The translations under genes and the position numbers were made by a program. 40,048 nucleotides of DNA from Paenibacillus xylanivorans. GTDB taxonomy: Bacteria > Bacillota > Bacilli > Paenibacillales > Paenibacillaceae. A model generated the notes under the pieces. The model saw only the letters and a list, made by a program, of their open reading frames with translations, was not told the DNA's origin and searched no databases. Location: the NCBI RefSeq assembly GCF_001280595.1, contig NZ_LITU01000070.1, positions 402,310-442,357 of the forward strand, written 5' to 3'. Below are positions 1 through 7,723 of the stretch, piece by piece (the stretch's first letter is position 1; every line of letters starts with the position of its first letter).

Positions 1-1530
1 TTTCAACTGCGTCAAAGAGAAGGGCAGAAAACCACAGTAGGATACAGGGTGGATAAGCAGAACATGTTCGTGGATCGCACCACCTCGGGTGAAGTGAGCT
101 TCTCCGACTTGTTTACCAAGTTCCATGAGGCCCCGTTACAGCCGGAAAATCAAAAGGTGAAGCTACGCATATTTGTCGATGAATCCTCTATTGAGGTCTT
201 TGGCAATGATGGCAAGGTTGTCTTCTCGGATGTGATTTTTCCAGATCCGGCGGGAAGGGCAATGGCATTCTATAGCCTTGGTGGGGAAGTGAAGGTCAGC
301 TCCATGAAGGTGTACACCTTGGACAACATCTGGAGAAAGAGCGCATCCTCTAAGACTCAAATAATTGCAGATGTGCAAAGAAGAACGACGAATATAGGGC
401 AGACGCAAACACTGTACGCCACGGTGGAAAGTACACCAGGAAAAGGTGCCGCTCAACCGTTGAAATGGAAGGTAAACAATCCTAAAGTGGTGCAAATCGT
501 TCATGCTGAAAAGACGAAAGCAACCGTTCGAGCTGTGGGTGGAGGTGATGCTGTAGTAACGGTATCGACGGCAGATGGCAAAGCCTCTGTCAAAATACCG
601 ATTACGGTATCCAGTGGCACATTCCACACCAACTTGTCTGGCTGGAAGTCGGATAAATCATCTGCCGAGTGGCTTCTTACCAAACAGGGCATACAGGGCA
701 ACTATAGTGGAGATACACAGTATATTGCACAGGAAACGGCAGGCGATTTTCAATATGATGCTGATCTGACGCTGGGCGCACAGGGTGGAGCGGGGTCTAT
801 TGTATTTCGTGCAAGCGAGGATGGACGAAGCGGCTACTACTTGAATATTGACCCTAACCTGAAGTCCATCCGACTTTTTTATAAAGTGAATGGGAAATTC
901 GAGAATCGGCAGGTGCTCGCTCAAATCCCGAGATTCATTCGTAAGGATCAAACGTATCACATCAAAATTCAGGCGGACGGTCCTCGAATCCAGATTGATA
1001 TGGACGGTGAACGAATCATAGATCTTCAGGATGGAACGTTTGCCGAGGGTCATTTCGGTGTTCATGTATTTGGTGGAAGTGCGTCCTTCCAGAATGTGAA
1101 TGCAATCCATACGAAGAAAGCCGATTTGGAGCAAGGGAGTATTCGTAACGCAGGACGTCCCGTTGTGATGCACGCTGTTCCATCTGAAGGAGGAGAAGTG
1201 ATAAAGGTTGCTGACGAGTCAGAGAATGTAAGTGAAGGCTTCAAATGGGTGCTTGTACCGACAGGCGATAATTCCGGCTCTTACTCCATTCGAACTTTGA
1301 GCGGAAAGTCTCTTGATTGGGATGTAGGACAGAATCGCATTCAGCTCTACTCGTATCTTGGTTATGCGAATCAACGCTGGAGCATTTCAAAGAATGAGGA
1401 TGGGACGATGCGCATTACAAGTGCACATAACGGGCACGCACTCGGCATATCTGAGGATGGTTCAGAGCTGGTAATGGGTGAGTTTCATCAAGAGAGCGAG
1501 TATCAAAAATGGGTTTTTAAGCAACAATAA
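1..1530 (+). CDS. GH32 levanase/fructanase, C-terminal part (5' end outside window)
   Basis: The reading frame is open from base 1, so the N-terminal catalytic part lies upstream of the window. The visible part starts in the beta-sandwich C-terminal domain of glycoside hydrolase family 32: a VGYRVD...MFVDRTTSG stretch, then LRIFVDESSIEVFGNDG, which is diagnostic of this family (fructan hydrolysis). A bacterial Ig-like domain follows (about residues 105-190 counted from the GTG at 49), then a LamG/CBM66-like sandwich (about 195-355) and a ricin-type beta-trefoil (about 375-493) with a QRWSI and a YQKWVF repeat. This modular tail fits a secreted enzyme that binds polymeric fructan. No sorting motif is seen at the C-terminus. 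The substrate (levan or inulin) cannot be decided without the catalytic domain. Confidence 0.85.
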   Translation, partial: FQLRQREGQKTTVGYRVDKQNMFVDRTTSGEVSFSDLFTKFHEAPLQPENQKVKLRIFVDESSIEVFGNDGKVVFSDVIFPDPAGRAMAFYSLGGEVKVSSMKVYTLDNIWRKSASSKTQIIADVQRRTTNIGQTQTLYATVESTPGKGAAQPLKWKVNNPKVVQIVHAEKTKATVRAVGGGDAVVTVSTADGKASVKIPITVSSGTFHTNLSGWKSDKSSAEWLLTKQGIQGNYSGDTQYIAQETAGDFQYDADLTLGAQGGAGSIVFRASEDGRSGYYLNIDPNLKSIRLFYKVNGKFENRQVLAQIPRFIRKDQTYHIKIQADGPRIQIDMDGERIIDLQDGTFAEGHFGVHVFGGSASFQNVNAIHTKKADLEQGSIRNAGRPVVMHAVPSEGGEVIKVADESENVSEGFKWVLVPTGDNSGSYSIRTLSGKSLDWDVGQNRIQLYSYLGYANQRWSISKNEDGTMRITSAHNGHALGISEDGSELVMGEFHQESEYQKWVFKQQ

Positions 1531-1653
1531 TAGAGAAAAGGGATGCAGGTATCGCAAAGCGTGCTCACTTTGAAAACGTACGAATTGTTTTCGCTAGTTT
1601 ATACCTATCGTTCGCTTTTATGTGTTATTTTCATGTTAACTATATCTTTTGGG

Positions 1654-1698
1654 TTGCCTAAAATCGTAGATATATGTATAATCAATCGTGTTAACACG
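1654..1698 (+). promoter_or_regulatory. Sigma-A-type promoter with 12-bp palindrome at the start site
   Basis: TTGCCT (1654-1659) and TATAAT (1677-1682) are separated by 17 bp. A perfect palindrome, CGTGTTAACACG (1687-1698), covers the expected transcription start, where a repressor would block initiation. The promoter would drive the DUF2294 gene starting at 1734. The identity of any regulator is unknown. Confidence 0.6.
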
Positions 1699-1733
1699 TC
1701 GAACGTACGGTAGTAAATGATGTGGGTGAGTTC

Positions 1734-2078
1734 ATGGAACTGCTGGACAGCAATGAGAGCAAGAAGAAGATGTGCCAGTATTATAACGAAATTTCGAAGG
1801 AACTGTTCGGCTTTGGGACCACTCTCCTGAGAGTGACCATTGATCAGAACATCGTGACCTTCTACGCGAAGCACCGCCGTTCACCGCGCTCTGACGCCCT
1901 GGAAGGGGAGGCCCCCGGCTTGAAGCTGGAAGTGGACTTCCGTATGTCTGTCTTGTATAAGAAGAAATTCAGGGAGAAGTTGGAGCAACACATGGGTTTG
2001 CCAATCGAAGCTGTATTACGGGATTATGATGCGTCCACGCAGTGGGCCATTACGAATGTGATATTGGAACAAGCATAG
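1734..2078 (+). CDS. DUF2294 (MpsC-like) family protein
   Basis: A 114-residue soluble protein that resembles the DUF2294 family, also called the Na+-translocating membrane potential-generating system MpsC family. Members are small cytoplasmic proteins of about 110-120 residues, so the length is normal. Visible family features are the N-terminal helix ending KELFGFG, the strands LLRVTIDQNIVTFYAK, and the C-terminal segment with IEAVLRDYDASTQWAITNVI. The ATG at 1734 is chosen because GTGGG (1722-1726) can act as SD at 7 nt; an in-frame GTG at 1722 has no SD. The gene is monocistronic, with its own promoter and a strong terminator. The biochemical role of the family is poorly defined. Confidence 0.72.
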   Translation: MELLDSNESKKKMCQYYNEISKELFGFGTTLLRVTIDQNIVTFYAKHRRSPRSDALEGEAPGLKLEVDFRMSVLYKKKFREKLEQHMGLPIEAVLRDYDASTQWAITNVILEQA

Positions 2079-2232
2079 GATGGATCGACAGGTTCGATTC
2101 ATGCATTGCACACGGTTCTAGTCCATGATTCGGATTCCGAACAATTTCATATGATGGCGTCTGTCTTCGGATTGATTCTGAAGCAGAAACCGATGATGTA
2201 CCGGCAGCGGGTGTCGCTTTCCTTTGTTTACG

Positions 2233-2281
2233 AAGAAAAGTGTTCTTGTTTATACAAGAATGCTTTTCTTTTTGTTTTTTT
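2233..2281 (+). terminator. Rho-independent terminator after the DUF2294 gene
   Basis: A 17-bp stem (2233-2249 with 2254-2270, two G-U type pairs) closes a 4-nt loop and is followed by a T-rich run to 2281. The stretch between the DUF2294 stop (2078) and this hairpin holds no convincing gene. Confidence 0.85.
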
Positions 2282-2313
2282 AAGTTGAACTATATGAGCC
2301 CAACTAACAAATA

Positions 2314-2462
2314 TTCACACTGGCACTTCGATGACAGAACAACCTTCCGATCGCTGTTATTCCCAGATTTCTTTGATTGCATTTAGAAAAGGTGAAATCC
2401 GGGAATAAAGGCGAACGCTTCGCTTCTTCAGGTTTTTTCTGTCCTCTACGTTATTGTGTAAA
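2314..2462 (-). repeat. Structured dispersed repeat, copy A
   Basis: Read on the minus strand this 149-bp copy begins TTTACAC, ends GTGTGAA and aligns along its whole length with the copies at 4682-4829 and 22830-22977. Internal arms pair: ATTCCCGGATTT with AAATCTGGGAAT (plus-strand 2395-2406 and 2359-2370), and GACAGAA with TTCTGTC further out. The wobbles are G-U on the minus strand and would be A-C mismatches on the plus strand, which supports the minus strand as the sense strand of a structured RNA. The element fills most of the gap between the DUF2294 terminator and the solute-binding protein gene, pointing away from the latter. Nothing else was recognised in 2079-2542. Confidence 0.85.
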
Positions 2463-2542
2463 ATTTTTAGTTGAGAATATCAAGCTAGTTCAACTTAATG
2501 GTTTGGGTTGTTAAATCACACATATCAGGGGGAATCAGGATC

Positions 2543-3616
2543 ATGATGAAGAAGTGGATTAGCGGTTTGGCGGCAGTAGCAATGACGTCAGTATTACTTG
2601 CAGGGTGCGGCAGCAGTACAGAGGACGCAGCAGGCGGATCAGGCAGCGGAGGCACAGCGCCAACCAAACTGGTCATCTCCACTTGGGGGTTCTCGGAAGA
2701 TTTTTTCAATCAAGAAGTATTTGGTCCATTTGAAAAAGAACATAATGTAGACATCGTGCTTGAAGTGGGTAACAACGCTGAGCGTTTGAACAAAATCCGT
2801 CAAGGTACATCCAATGTCGATGTGATCTATTTGTCCGATTACTATGCACAGCAAGGCATTGATGAAGGTTTGTTTGAGAAAATCGACCGCTCCAAAATTC
2901 CGAATGTGAATGATATTTATGATATTGCCAAAGCACCGCTTGGCGAAGATTACGGCCCGGCCTACACGGTTGGACAGCTCGGAATCGCTTATAACCCGGA
3001 CCTCGTTTCCAAAGAAGTCACTTCATGGGCGGATCTGTGGGACCCGGCCTTTGCCAATAACCTCACGATTCCGAACATTACGGCAACAGCAGGCCCAATG
3101 GTATTGGATGCAGCTTCCCGTGTAGCCGGAAACGATACGTTTAATGAAGATGCAGCATTTGCGGAACTGAAAAAACTAAGCGGCAACGTAGTTAAATTTT
3201 ACACACAAACTTCCGAATTCGTGAATATGTTCTCCCAGGAAGAGATTGCTGGCGGACCGATTATGGAGATGTACTTCAAGGATTTGAAAGCGGCAGTGCC
3301 TAATGCGAAGTTTGTTACACCTAGCGAAGGTGCGTATGCAGTTATGAATACGATCAACGTCGTTAAAGGCAGCAAGAACAAAGAACTGGCCGAAGAATTC
3401 ATCAACTGGCAGCTGAGCCAGGATGTACAAACCAAATCCGCCAAAGCCAAAGTGGATTCCCCGGTAAATACAAAAGTTGAATTGTCTGCCGAAGAAGCTG
3501 AGGGCGTAACGTATGGTGCTGAGGTAGTTGGCAAGCTGAACAAGCTGGATATGGAATTTGTGAATCAACAGGCTAAAGCATGGACAGATCGTTGGAACCG
3601 TGAGATTGCACAATAA
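2543..3616 (+). CDS. ABC transporter solute-binding lipoprotein (PotD/spermidine-putrescine-like fold)
   Basis: A 357-residue extracellular solute-binding protein with a type II signal peptide: MMKKW, a hydrophobic core and the lipobox LLAGC with the lipidated Cys at residue 22. A Gly/Ser-rich linker follows, then the binding domain with LVISTWGFSEDFF, a NVDVIYLSDYY segment, VGQLGIAYNPDLV and TSWADLWDP, all typical of the PotD/iron-binding superfamily. The ATG at 2543 has GGGGGA (2528-2533) at 9 nt; the in-frame ATG at 2498 lacks an SD and would bury the signal peptide. It is the first gene of a cluster with a nucleoside hydrolase, two permeases, an ATPase and an adenine deaminase. The ligand is therefore inferred to be a purine nucleoside or base rather than a polyamine; this is not proven by the sequence. 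Confidence 0.88.
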   Translation: MMKKWISGLAAVAMTSVLLAGCGSSTEDAAGGSGSGGTAPTKLVISTWGFSEDFFNQEVFGPFEKEHNVDIVLEVGNNAERLNKIRQGTSNVDVIYLSDYYAQQGIDEGLFEKIDRSKIPNVNDIYDIAKAPLGEDYGPAYTVGQLGIAYNPDLVSKEVTSWADLWDPAFANNLTIPNITATAGPMVLDAASRVAGNDTFNEDAAFAELKKLSGNVVKFYTQTSEFVNMFSQEEIAGGPIMEMYFKDLKAAVPNAKFVTPSEGAYAVMNTINVVKGSKNKELAEEFINWQLSQDVQTKSAKAKVDSPVNTKVELSAEEAEGVTYGAEVVGKLNKLDMEFVNQQAKAWTDRWNREIAQ

Positions 3617-3721
3617 ACCTAATTAGCGTTAAAACGTTAGGGATGAGAAGCAGTATAAATCGTGCTCGACAAACAAAATTTGCAGCAAGCAACCATTTAA
3701 CGGCAGAGGAGTTGGCAATGT

Positions 3722-4660
3722 ATGAGTGAAACAGGAAATCGTATCATTCTGGATGTGGATACCGGTATTGATGACGCGCTGGCGATCTTGCTGGCCGTCA
3801 AGAGTCGGAAGCTGGACATTCTTGGGATTACCACGGTCTGTGGGAACGTATCGCTCCAGCAGGCAACGGATAATACATGCAAAATTCTCGAGCTGGTGGG
3901 AGCACCCTCCATTCCGGTCATTGCCGGAGCGGCTGGACCACTCACACGCAAGTCTCACTATGAGCACCGGGTACACGGACAAGACGGATTGGGTGGCGCG
4001 CTGCCTGATCCGGCCGTGTCCAAGCAGGCGGATGAAGGCTTTGCCCCGGACTTTATCGTTGAACAAGCGAAGTTGTATCCAGGGAAACTAACACTGATCA
4101 TGACCGCGCCATTAACGAATCTGGCGCTGGCTCTAATGAAGTGTCCTGAGCTACCTACATTATTGAAGGAAGTCATCTTCATGGGGGGCGTTGTTCGTGG
4201 ACATGGCAATATTACACCTACTGCGGAGTACAACACGTACGCCGATCCCGAAGCCGCACGTATTGTATTGCATGCAGGTTTCGAGAAGCTTACGCAGGTT
4301 GGGTTGGATGTTACCCGTCAAACGCTGCTGAATGAAGAAGCCATCGGACGATTAACTGACCCGGTACTGCGCGATTATGTGGCGCAAAGCACGGAGATTT
4401 ACATCAAGCGGTATGAAGAAATGAACGGGATACGCGCCTGTGCTTTGCATGATCCACTGGCAGTTGGCGTCGCACTTGACCCGGAACTGGTCGGACGCAA
4501 ATCGTATTACGTCGATGTCGAGACGACCAGCCGCCTGTGCGATGGCCAGATGGTATGTGACTTCCAAAACCGTCTGGGCGAAAAGCCAAACACCCTCGTT
4601 TGCGAAACGGTAGACGCAGAAGCTTTCCTTGAACTGTTTATCAACGCGTTAAATGCGTAG
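3722..4660 (+). CDS. Nucleoside hydrolase (inosine-uridine preferring type)
   Basis: A 312-residue member of the IUNH family, which hydrolyses the N-glycosidic bond of ribonucleosides to release free base and ribose in the cytoplasm. The Ca2+/ribose-binding signature DVDTGIDDALAI is at residues 11-22 (Asp13, Asp17 and Asp18 as the usual ligands). The family motif EVIFMGG and the C-terminal HDPLAV, which carries the catalytic-pocket His and last metal Asp, are both present, so the enzyme looks intact. AGAGGAG (3705-3711) lies 10 nt before the ATG; another ATG at 3718 stops after three codons. It lies 105 bp after the binding-protein gene. A hairpin with a bulge at 3618-3641 (CCTAA ... TTAGG, no T-run) between them could lower downstream expression. 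Uptake of nucleosides followed by this cleavage is the likely logic of the cluster. Confidence 0.92.
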   Translation: MSETGNRIILDVDTGIDDALAILLAVKSRKLDILGITTVCGNVSLQQATDNTCKILELVGAPSIPVIAGAAGPLTRKSHYEHRVHGQDGLGGALPDPAVSKQADEGFAPDFIVEQAKLYPGKLTLIMTAPLTNLALALMKCPELPTLLKEVIFMGGVVRGHGNITPTAEYNTYADPEAARIVLHAGFEKLTQVGLDVTRQTLLNEEAIGRLTDPVLRDYVAQSTEIYIKRYEEMNGIRACALHDPLAVGVALDPELVGRKSYYVDVETTSRLCDGQMVCDFQNRLGEKPNTLVCETVDAEAFLELFINALNA

Positions 4661-4681
4661 CTATGACCGTTAAATTCATTT

Positions 4682-4829
4682 TTTACACGAGAACGAAGTG
4701 ACAGAAGAAAGCTGGAGAAGCGAAGCGCTCGCCTTTATCCCCGGATTTCACCCTTTAATAAAGGATCAAAAAAATCTGGGGATAACAGCGATCGAAAGAT
4801 TCTTCTGGCATGGAGTGAGGTAGTGTAAA
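4682..4829 (+). repeat. Structured dispersed repeat, copy B
   Basis: A 148-bp element with terminal TTTACAC (4682-4688) and GTGTAAA (4823-4829). Nested arms pair: CAGAAGAA with TTCTTCTG, then ATCCCCGGATTT (4737-4748) with AAATCTGGGGAT (4772-4783), around a small CCTTT-AAT-AAAGG hairpin. A side hairpin GCGA/TCGC lies in the left arm. It occupies two thirds of the 222-bp gap between the nucleoside hydrolase and the first permease gene. No target-site duplication is evident. Confidence 0.88.
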
Positions 4830-4882
4830 GTTGTGATTTTAACATGTGAATACAAACCATTTTATAAGTCAGGAGTACCGCG

Positions 4883-5701
4883 ATGAAGAAATCAGTATAC
4901 TGGCTATTGCTGCCAGGATTCATATTTTTGGCGGCATTTATGATCATTCCGATTGTCCTGACGATCGGATCGACATTTTTTCAGGAAAACTCCTTCACGT
5001 TTGAAGGATACATGCATTTTTTCAGAGACCCTTACTTTTTGAAAATATTGCTTACGACGCTGCAAGTCAGCGTGGTCACCACCATCGTCTGCGTGGTGCT
5101 CGGATTCCCGACAGCTTATTATATCTCACGGAAAGCACCGCGCCGCAAAGGCATTTTGCTCGCGTTGGCCATCTTCCCACTGCTAACAAGCCCGGTTGTG
5201 CGCTCGTTTAGCTGGATGATTATTCTCGGACGCAAAGGGCTAATCAACAATGCCCTCGTTGGACTGGGGATCGTGGACAAGCCGCTGGATATTCTGTATA
5301 CGCCGGCAGCCATGATGATTGGTTTGACCCATCTGTTCCTGCCACTCATGATCATTTCTCTGGTGGGTGTGCTTGAGAACATTGATGGTGATCTGCTCAA
5401 GGCGGCACAGAGCCTGGGTGCATCACGCTTCACGGCATTCCGCCGGGTGGTATTCCCGCTGGCTGTGCCAGGGCTTGTGATCGGAGCCGTACTTGTTTTT
5501 GTCGGAAGCCTGACGGCTTATACGACGCCTGCGCTTTTGGGAGGCAAACAGCGCGTCATTGCGACGTTCCTCTATCAGAACGCTATGACCCTGAACGACT
5601 GGTATCTGGCCTCGGTCGTTGCTGCGATTATGATTGTCATTACATTTGTCGTGGTCGGTGTCATGAACAAAATGGCCAAAACTTTAAATCCGAAGGGGTA
5701 G
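4883..5701 (+). CDS. ABC transporter permease (PotB-like)
   Basis: A 272-residue inner-membrane permease with six hydrophobic segments. The coupling-helix (EAA) motif AAQSLGASRFTAFRRVVFP lies in the second half, where the ATPase docks. Sequence and order match PotB/CysU-type BPD_transp_1 permeases. AGGAG (4871-4875) lies 7 nt before the ATG. The next permease starts 4 bp after the stop, so the two are translated from one message. With the lipoprotein at 2543 and the ATPase at 6516 it forms a complete importer. It is separated from the upstream cluster genes by repeat copy B. Confidence 0.9.
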   Translation: MKKSVYWLLLPGFIFLAAFMIIPIVLTIGSTFFQENSFTFEGYMHFFRDPYFLKILLTTLQVSVVTTIVCVVLGFPTAYYISRKAPRRKGILLALAIFPLLTSPVVRSFSWMIILGRKGLINNALVGLGIVDKPLDILYTPAAMMIGLTHLFLPLMIISLVGVLENIDGDLLKAAQSLGASRFTAFRRVVFPLAVPGLVIGAVLVFVGSLTAYTTPALLGGKQRVIATFLYQNAMTLNDWYLASVVAAIMIVITFVVVGVMNKMAKTLNPKG

Positions 5702-5705
5702 ACAT

Positions 5706-6497
5706 ATGCGGGAGAAACATATCGGGCTGGGCCTGTTCAGTCTGCTGGTCTTTATCTTTCTGCTGGGCCCGCTTCTGATCATCTCGGTGACTTCGTTTGA
5801 ACCGGGGACGGTACTCAAATTTCCTCCGGAGGGCTTCTCTCTCCGCTGGTACGAAAATATTTTTAACAGAGGCGGTTTCCTTCGCACGTTCCAGACGTCC
5901 ATCATCATTTCCCTGCTGGGAAATTTGCTGGCGCTGTTGCTCGGGGTTCCGGCTGCGTATGCACTTAGCCGTTACGATTTCAAAGGCAAGTCCGTGCTGA
6001 ATGCATTGTTCCTGTCCCCGGTACTCATTCCGGGAATCGTGCTTGGTTTTACATTGATGAAATATCTGATCGTGATCTATCACCTGCCGATGTATCTGGG
6101 TCTGCTGATCGGTCACACAATTATCATGCTGCCATTTATCATTCGCGTTATCGCATCGAGTCTGTCAAGCTTTGACTTTGCAGTGGAAGAAGCGGCCCTG
6201 AGTCTCGGCGCGGGACGGGTTAGAACGTTCTTCCAGATCGTGCTGCCCAACATTCGTTCAGGAATTATCGCAGCGGTACTGATTGCCTTTCTGGAGTCGT
6301 TCAACAACGTGGACATTTCCGTGTTTATGACCGGGCCTGGGGTAAGCACATTGCCCATTCAGATGCTGACCTATGTGGAAAATTATTTTGACCCGACGAT
6401 TGCAGCCATTTCCGTGCTGTTGATGGTACTGACCGGACTCTTAATGTTCGTGATCGAACGGATCATGGGCGGATTTTCATACTTTACTAAACGTTAA
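5706..6497 (+). CDS. ABC transporter permease (PotC-like)
   Basis: A 263-residue permease with six predicted membrane helices; the first begins right after the start (GLGLFSLLVFIFLLGPLLII). The EAA motif is EEAALSLGAGRVRTFFQIVLP. It resembles PotC/CysW-type permeases and pairs with the preceding permease as a heterodimer. GAAGGGG (5692-5698) gives a 7-nt spacing to the ATG, and the stop is followed 18 bp later by the ATPase start. Confidence 0.9.
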   Translation: MREKHIGLGLFSLLVFIFLLGPLLIISVTSFEPGTVLKFPPEGFSLRWYENIFNRGGFLRTFQTSIIISLLGNLLALLLGVPAAYALSRYDFKGKSVLNALFLSPVLIPGIVLGFTLMKYLIVIYHLPMYLGLLIGHTIIMLPFIIRVIASSLSSFDFAVEEAALSLGAGRVRTFFQIVLPNIRSGIIAAVLIAFLESFNNVDISVFMTGPGVSTLPIQMLTYVENYFDPTIAAISVLLMVLTGLLMFVIERIMGGFSYFTKR

Positions 6498-6515
6498 TTG
6501 GAGGCGCAGAACGCT

Positions 6516-7574
6516 ATGGCATTGCTGACATTAGACCACGTATCCGTGGCATACGATAAGCAGACAATCCTGAAGGATTTTCAGTTGGAGCTGGAAAAAG
6601 GTAAACTGCTCTCCCTGCTCGGACCGAGCGGTTGCGGCAAAACAACTACGCTGCGCCTCATCGCCGGATTCCTGGAAGCATCACAGGGCAAGTTTATGTT
6701 CGGCGGCAAGGATTATACGAAGGTTCCGGCGAACAAACGGAATTTCGGATTTGTATTTCAGAGTTATGCGTTGTTCCCGCATCTGTCTGTCTATGACAAC
6801 GTGGCCTTCGGCCTACGGATGCGCAAGGTGAAAGATAAGGACATCTCGTCACGTGTGATGCGCATCCTTGAGGTTGTTAACCTGAACGGTTTTGAGAAAC
6901 GGTTCCCGCAGGAACTGTCCGGTGGACAGCGTCAGCGTGTGGCGATTGCCCGCGCACTGGTCATTGAACCGGATTTGCTGTTGTTCGACGAACCACTCAG
7001 TAACCTGGATGCCAACTTGAGACTCAATATGCGGGTGGAGATTCGCCGCATTCAGCAGGAACTGGGCATTACGACGCTTTATGTCTCTCATGACCAGGAG
7101 GAGTGCTTCTCCATCTCCGACCAGGTAGCGATTATGAACAAAGGCGTTGTCGAGCAGCTCGACCGCCCGGAGACGATTTTTAAATACCCGGCAACAGAAT
7201 TTGTAGCCCAATTTATCGGATTCCACAATTTTATTGAGTTCGCAGAGCGCAGTGATGCAGGAGAGGTGATCACGCTGAAAGCGGGTGGTCGCTTGTTCAC
7301 GGCAACAGCACATCCCGGAACGGCACGTCCCGGTGCACGCAAAGGCGCGATTCGCCCGGATGATCTGATGGTTAGTGGAGATACCTCTGGGGACATGGCT
7401 AATGCTTTGCCAGGGATTATCAAAGTAAGCACATACCTTGGACGTAGCTATCAATACGTTATTGAGACAGAACTCGGCGACTTCACGGCCAATCAGGAGA
7501 TGGAGACGCCTTATCTCAGCGGACAGCGGGTGAATCTGATTTTCCCGCAGGATAAGCTTATCCTTGTGGAATAG
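6516..7574 (+). CDS. ABC transporter ATP-binding protein (PotA-like)
   Basis: A 352-residue ATPase of the PotA/CysA group. Walker A GPSGCGKTT, Q-loop FQSYALFPH, signature LSGGQRQRVAIARAL, Walker B LLLFDEP with D-loop SNLD, and the switch His in VSHDQEE are all intact. A C-terminal TOBE-type domain (about residues 235-352) is present. The ATG at 6516 is preceded by GGAGG (6500-6504); an upstream in-frame TTG at 6498 abuts the previous stop and overlaps the SD, so it is rejected. It powers the importer encoded by the neighbouring genes. Confidence 0.92.
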   Translation: MALLTLDHVSVAYDKQTILKDFQLELEKGKLLSLLGPSGCGKTTTLRLIAGFLEASQGKFMFGGKDYTKVPANKRNFGFVFQSYALFPHLSVYDNVAFGLRMRKVKDKDISSRVMRILEVVNLNGFEKRFPQELSGGQRQRVAIARALVIEPDLLLFDEPLSNLDANLRLNMRVEIRRIQQELGITTLYVSHDQEECFSISDQVAIMNKGVVEQLDRPETIFKYPATEFVAQFIGFHNFIEFAERSDAGEVITLKAGGRLFTATAHPGTARPGARKGAIRPDDLMVSGDTSGDMANALPGIIKVSTYLGRSYQYVIETELGDFTANQEMETPYLSGQRVNLIFPQDKLILVE

Positions 7575-7723
7575 CAGTAGGAAGCAGAAGCAGTAAAAGA
7601 GGCGTTTTATCAGTTGAATCCAGATGTGGCATATCGAAAATAGCTGTTTCCACTCAATCTGGCTATTGTAAACTACCGCTCTGGATCGCTGTAAAATGCT
7701 CATGAAGAAGGAGATTATGCCCC

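Noticed and set aside
2106..2288. 60-codon open frame after the DUF2294 gene
   Set aside because: No SD, no recognisable family, and its end runs through the terminator hairpin and T-run.
2498..2542. Upstream ATG for the solute-binding lipoprotein
   Set aside because: It has no SD and would place 15 extra residues before the signal peptide.
2463..2542. Purine riboswitch upstream of the purine-salvage cluster
   Set aside because: The gap lacks the conserved purine aptamer core; the short ATGGTTTGGG stretch is only a superficial resemblance.
4670..4840. Target-site duplication around the structured repeat
   Set aside because: Flanks of the three copies were compared; no consistent direct repeat was found, so transposition is not shown.
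6849..7703. 284-codon open frame antisense to the ATPase gene
   Set aside because: The plus-strand ATPase is complete with all motifs; the antisense product has no family features.
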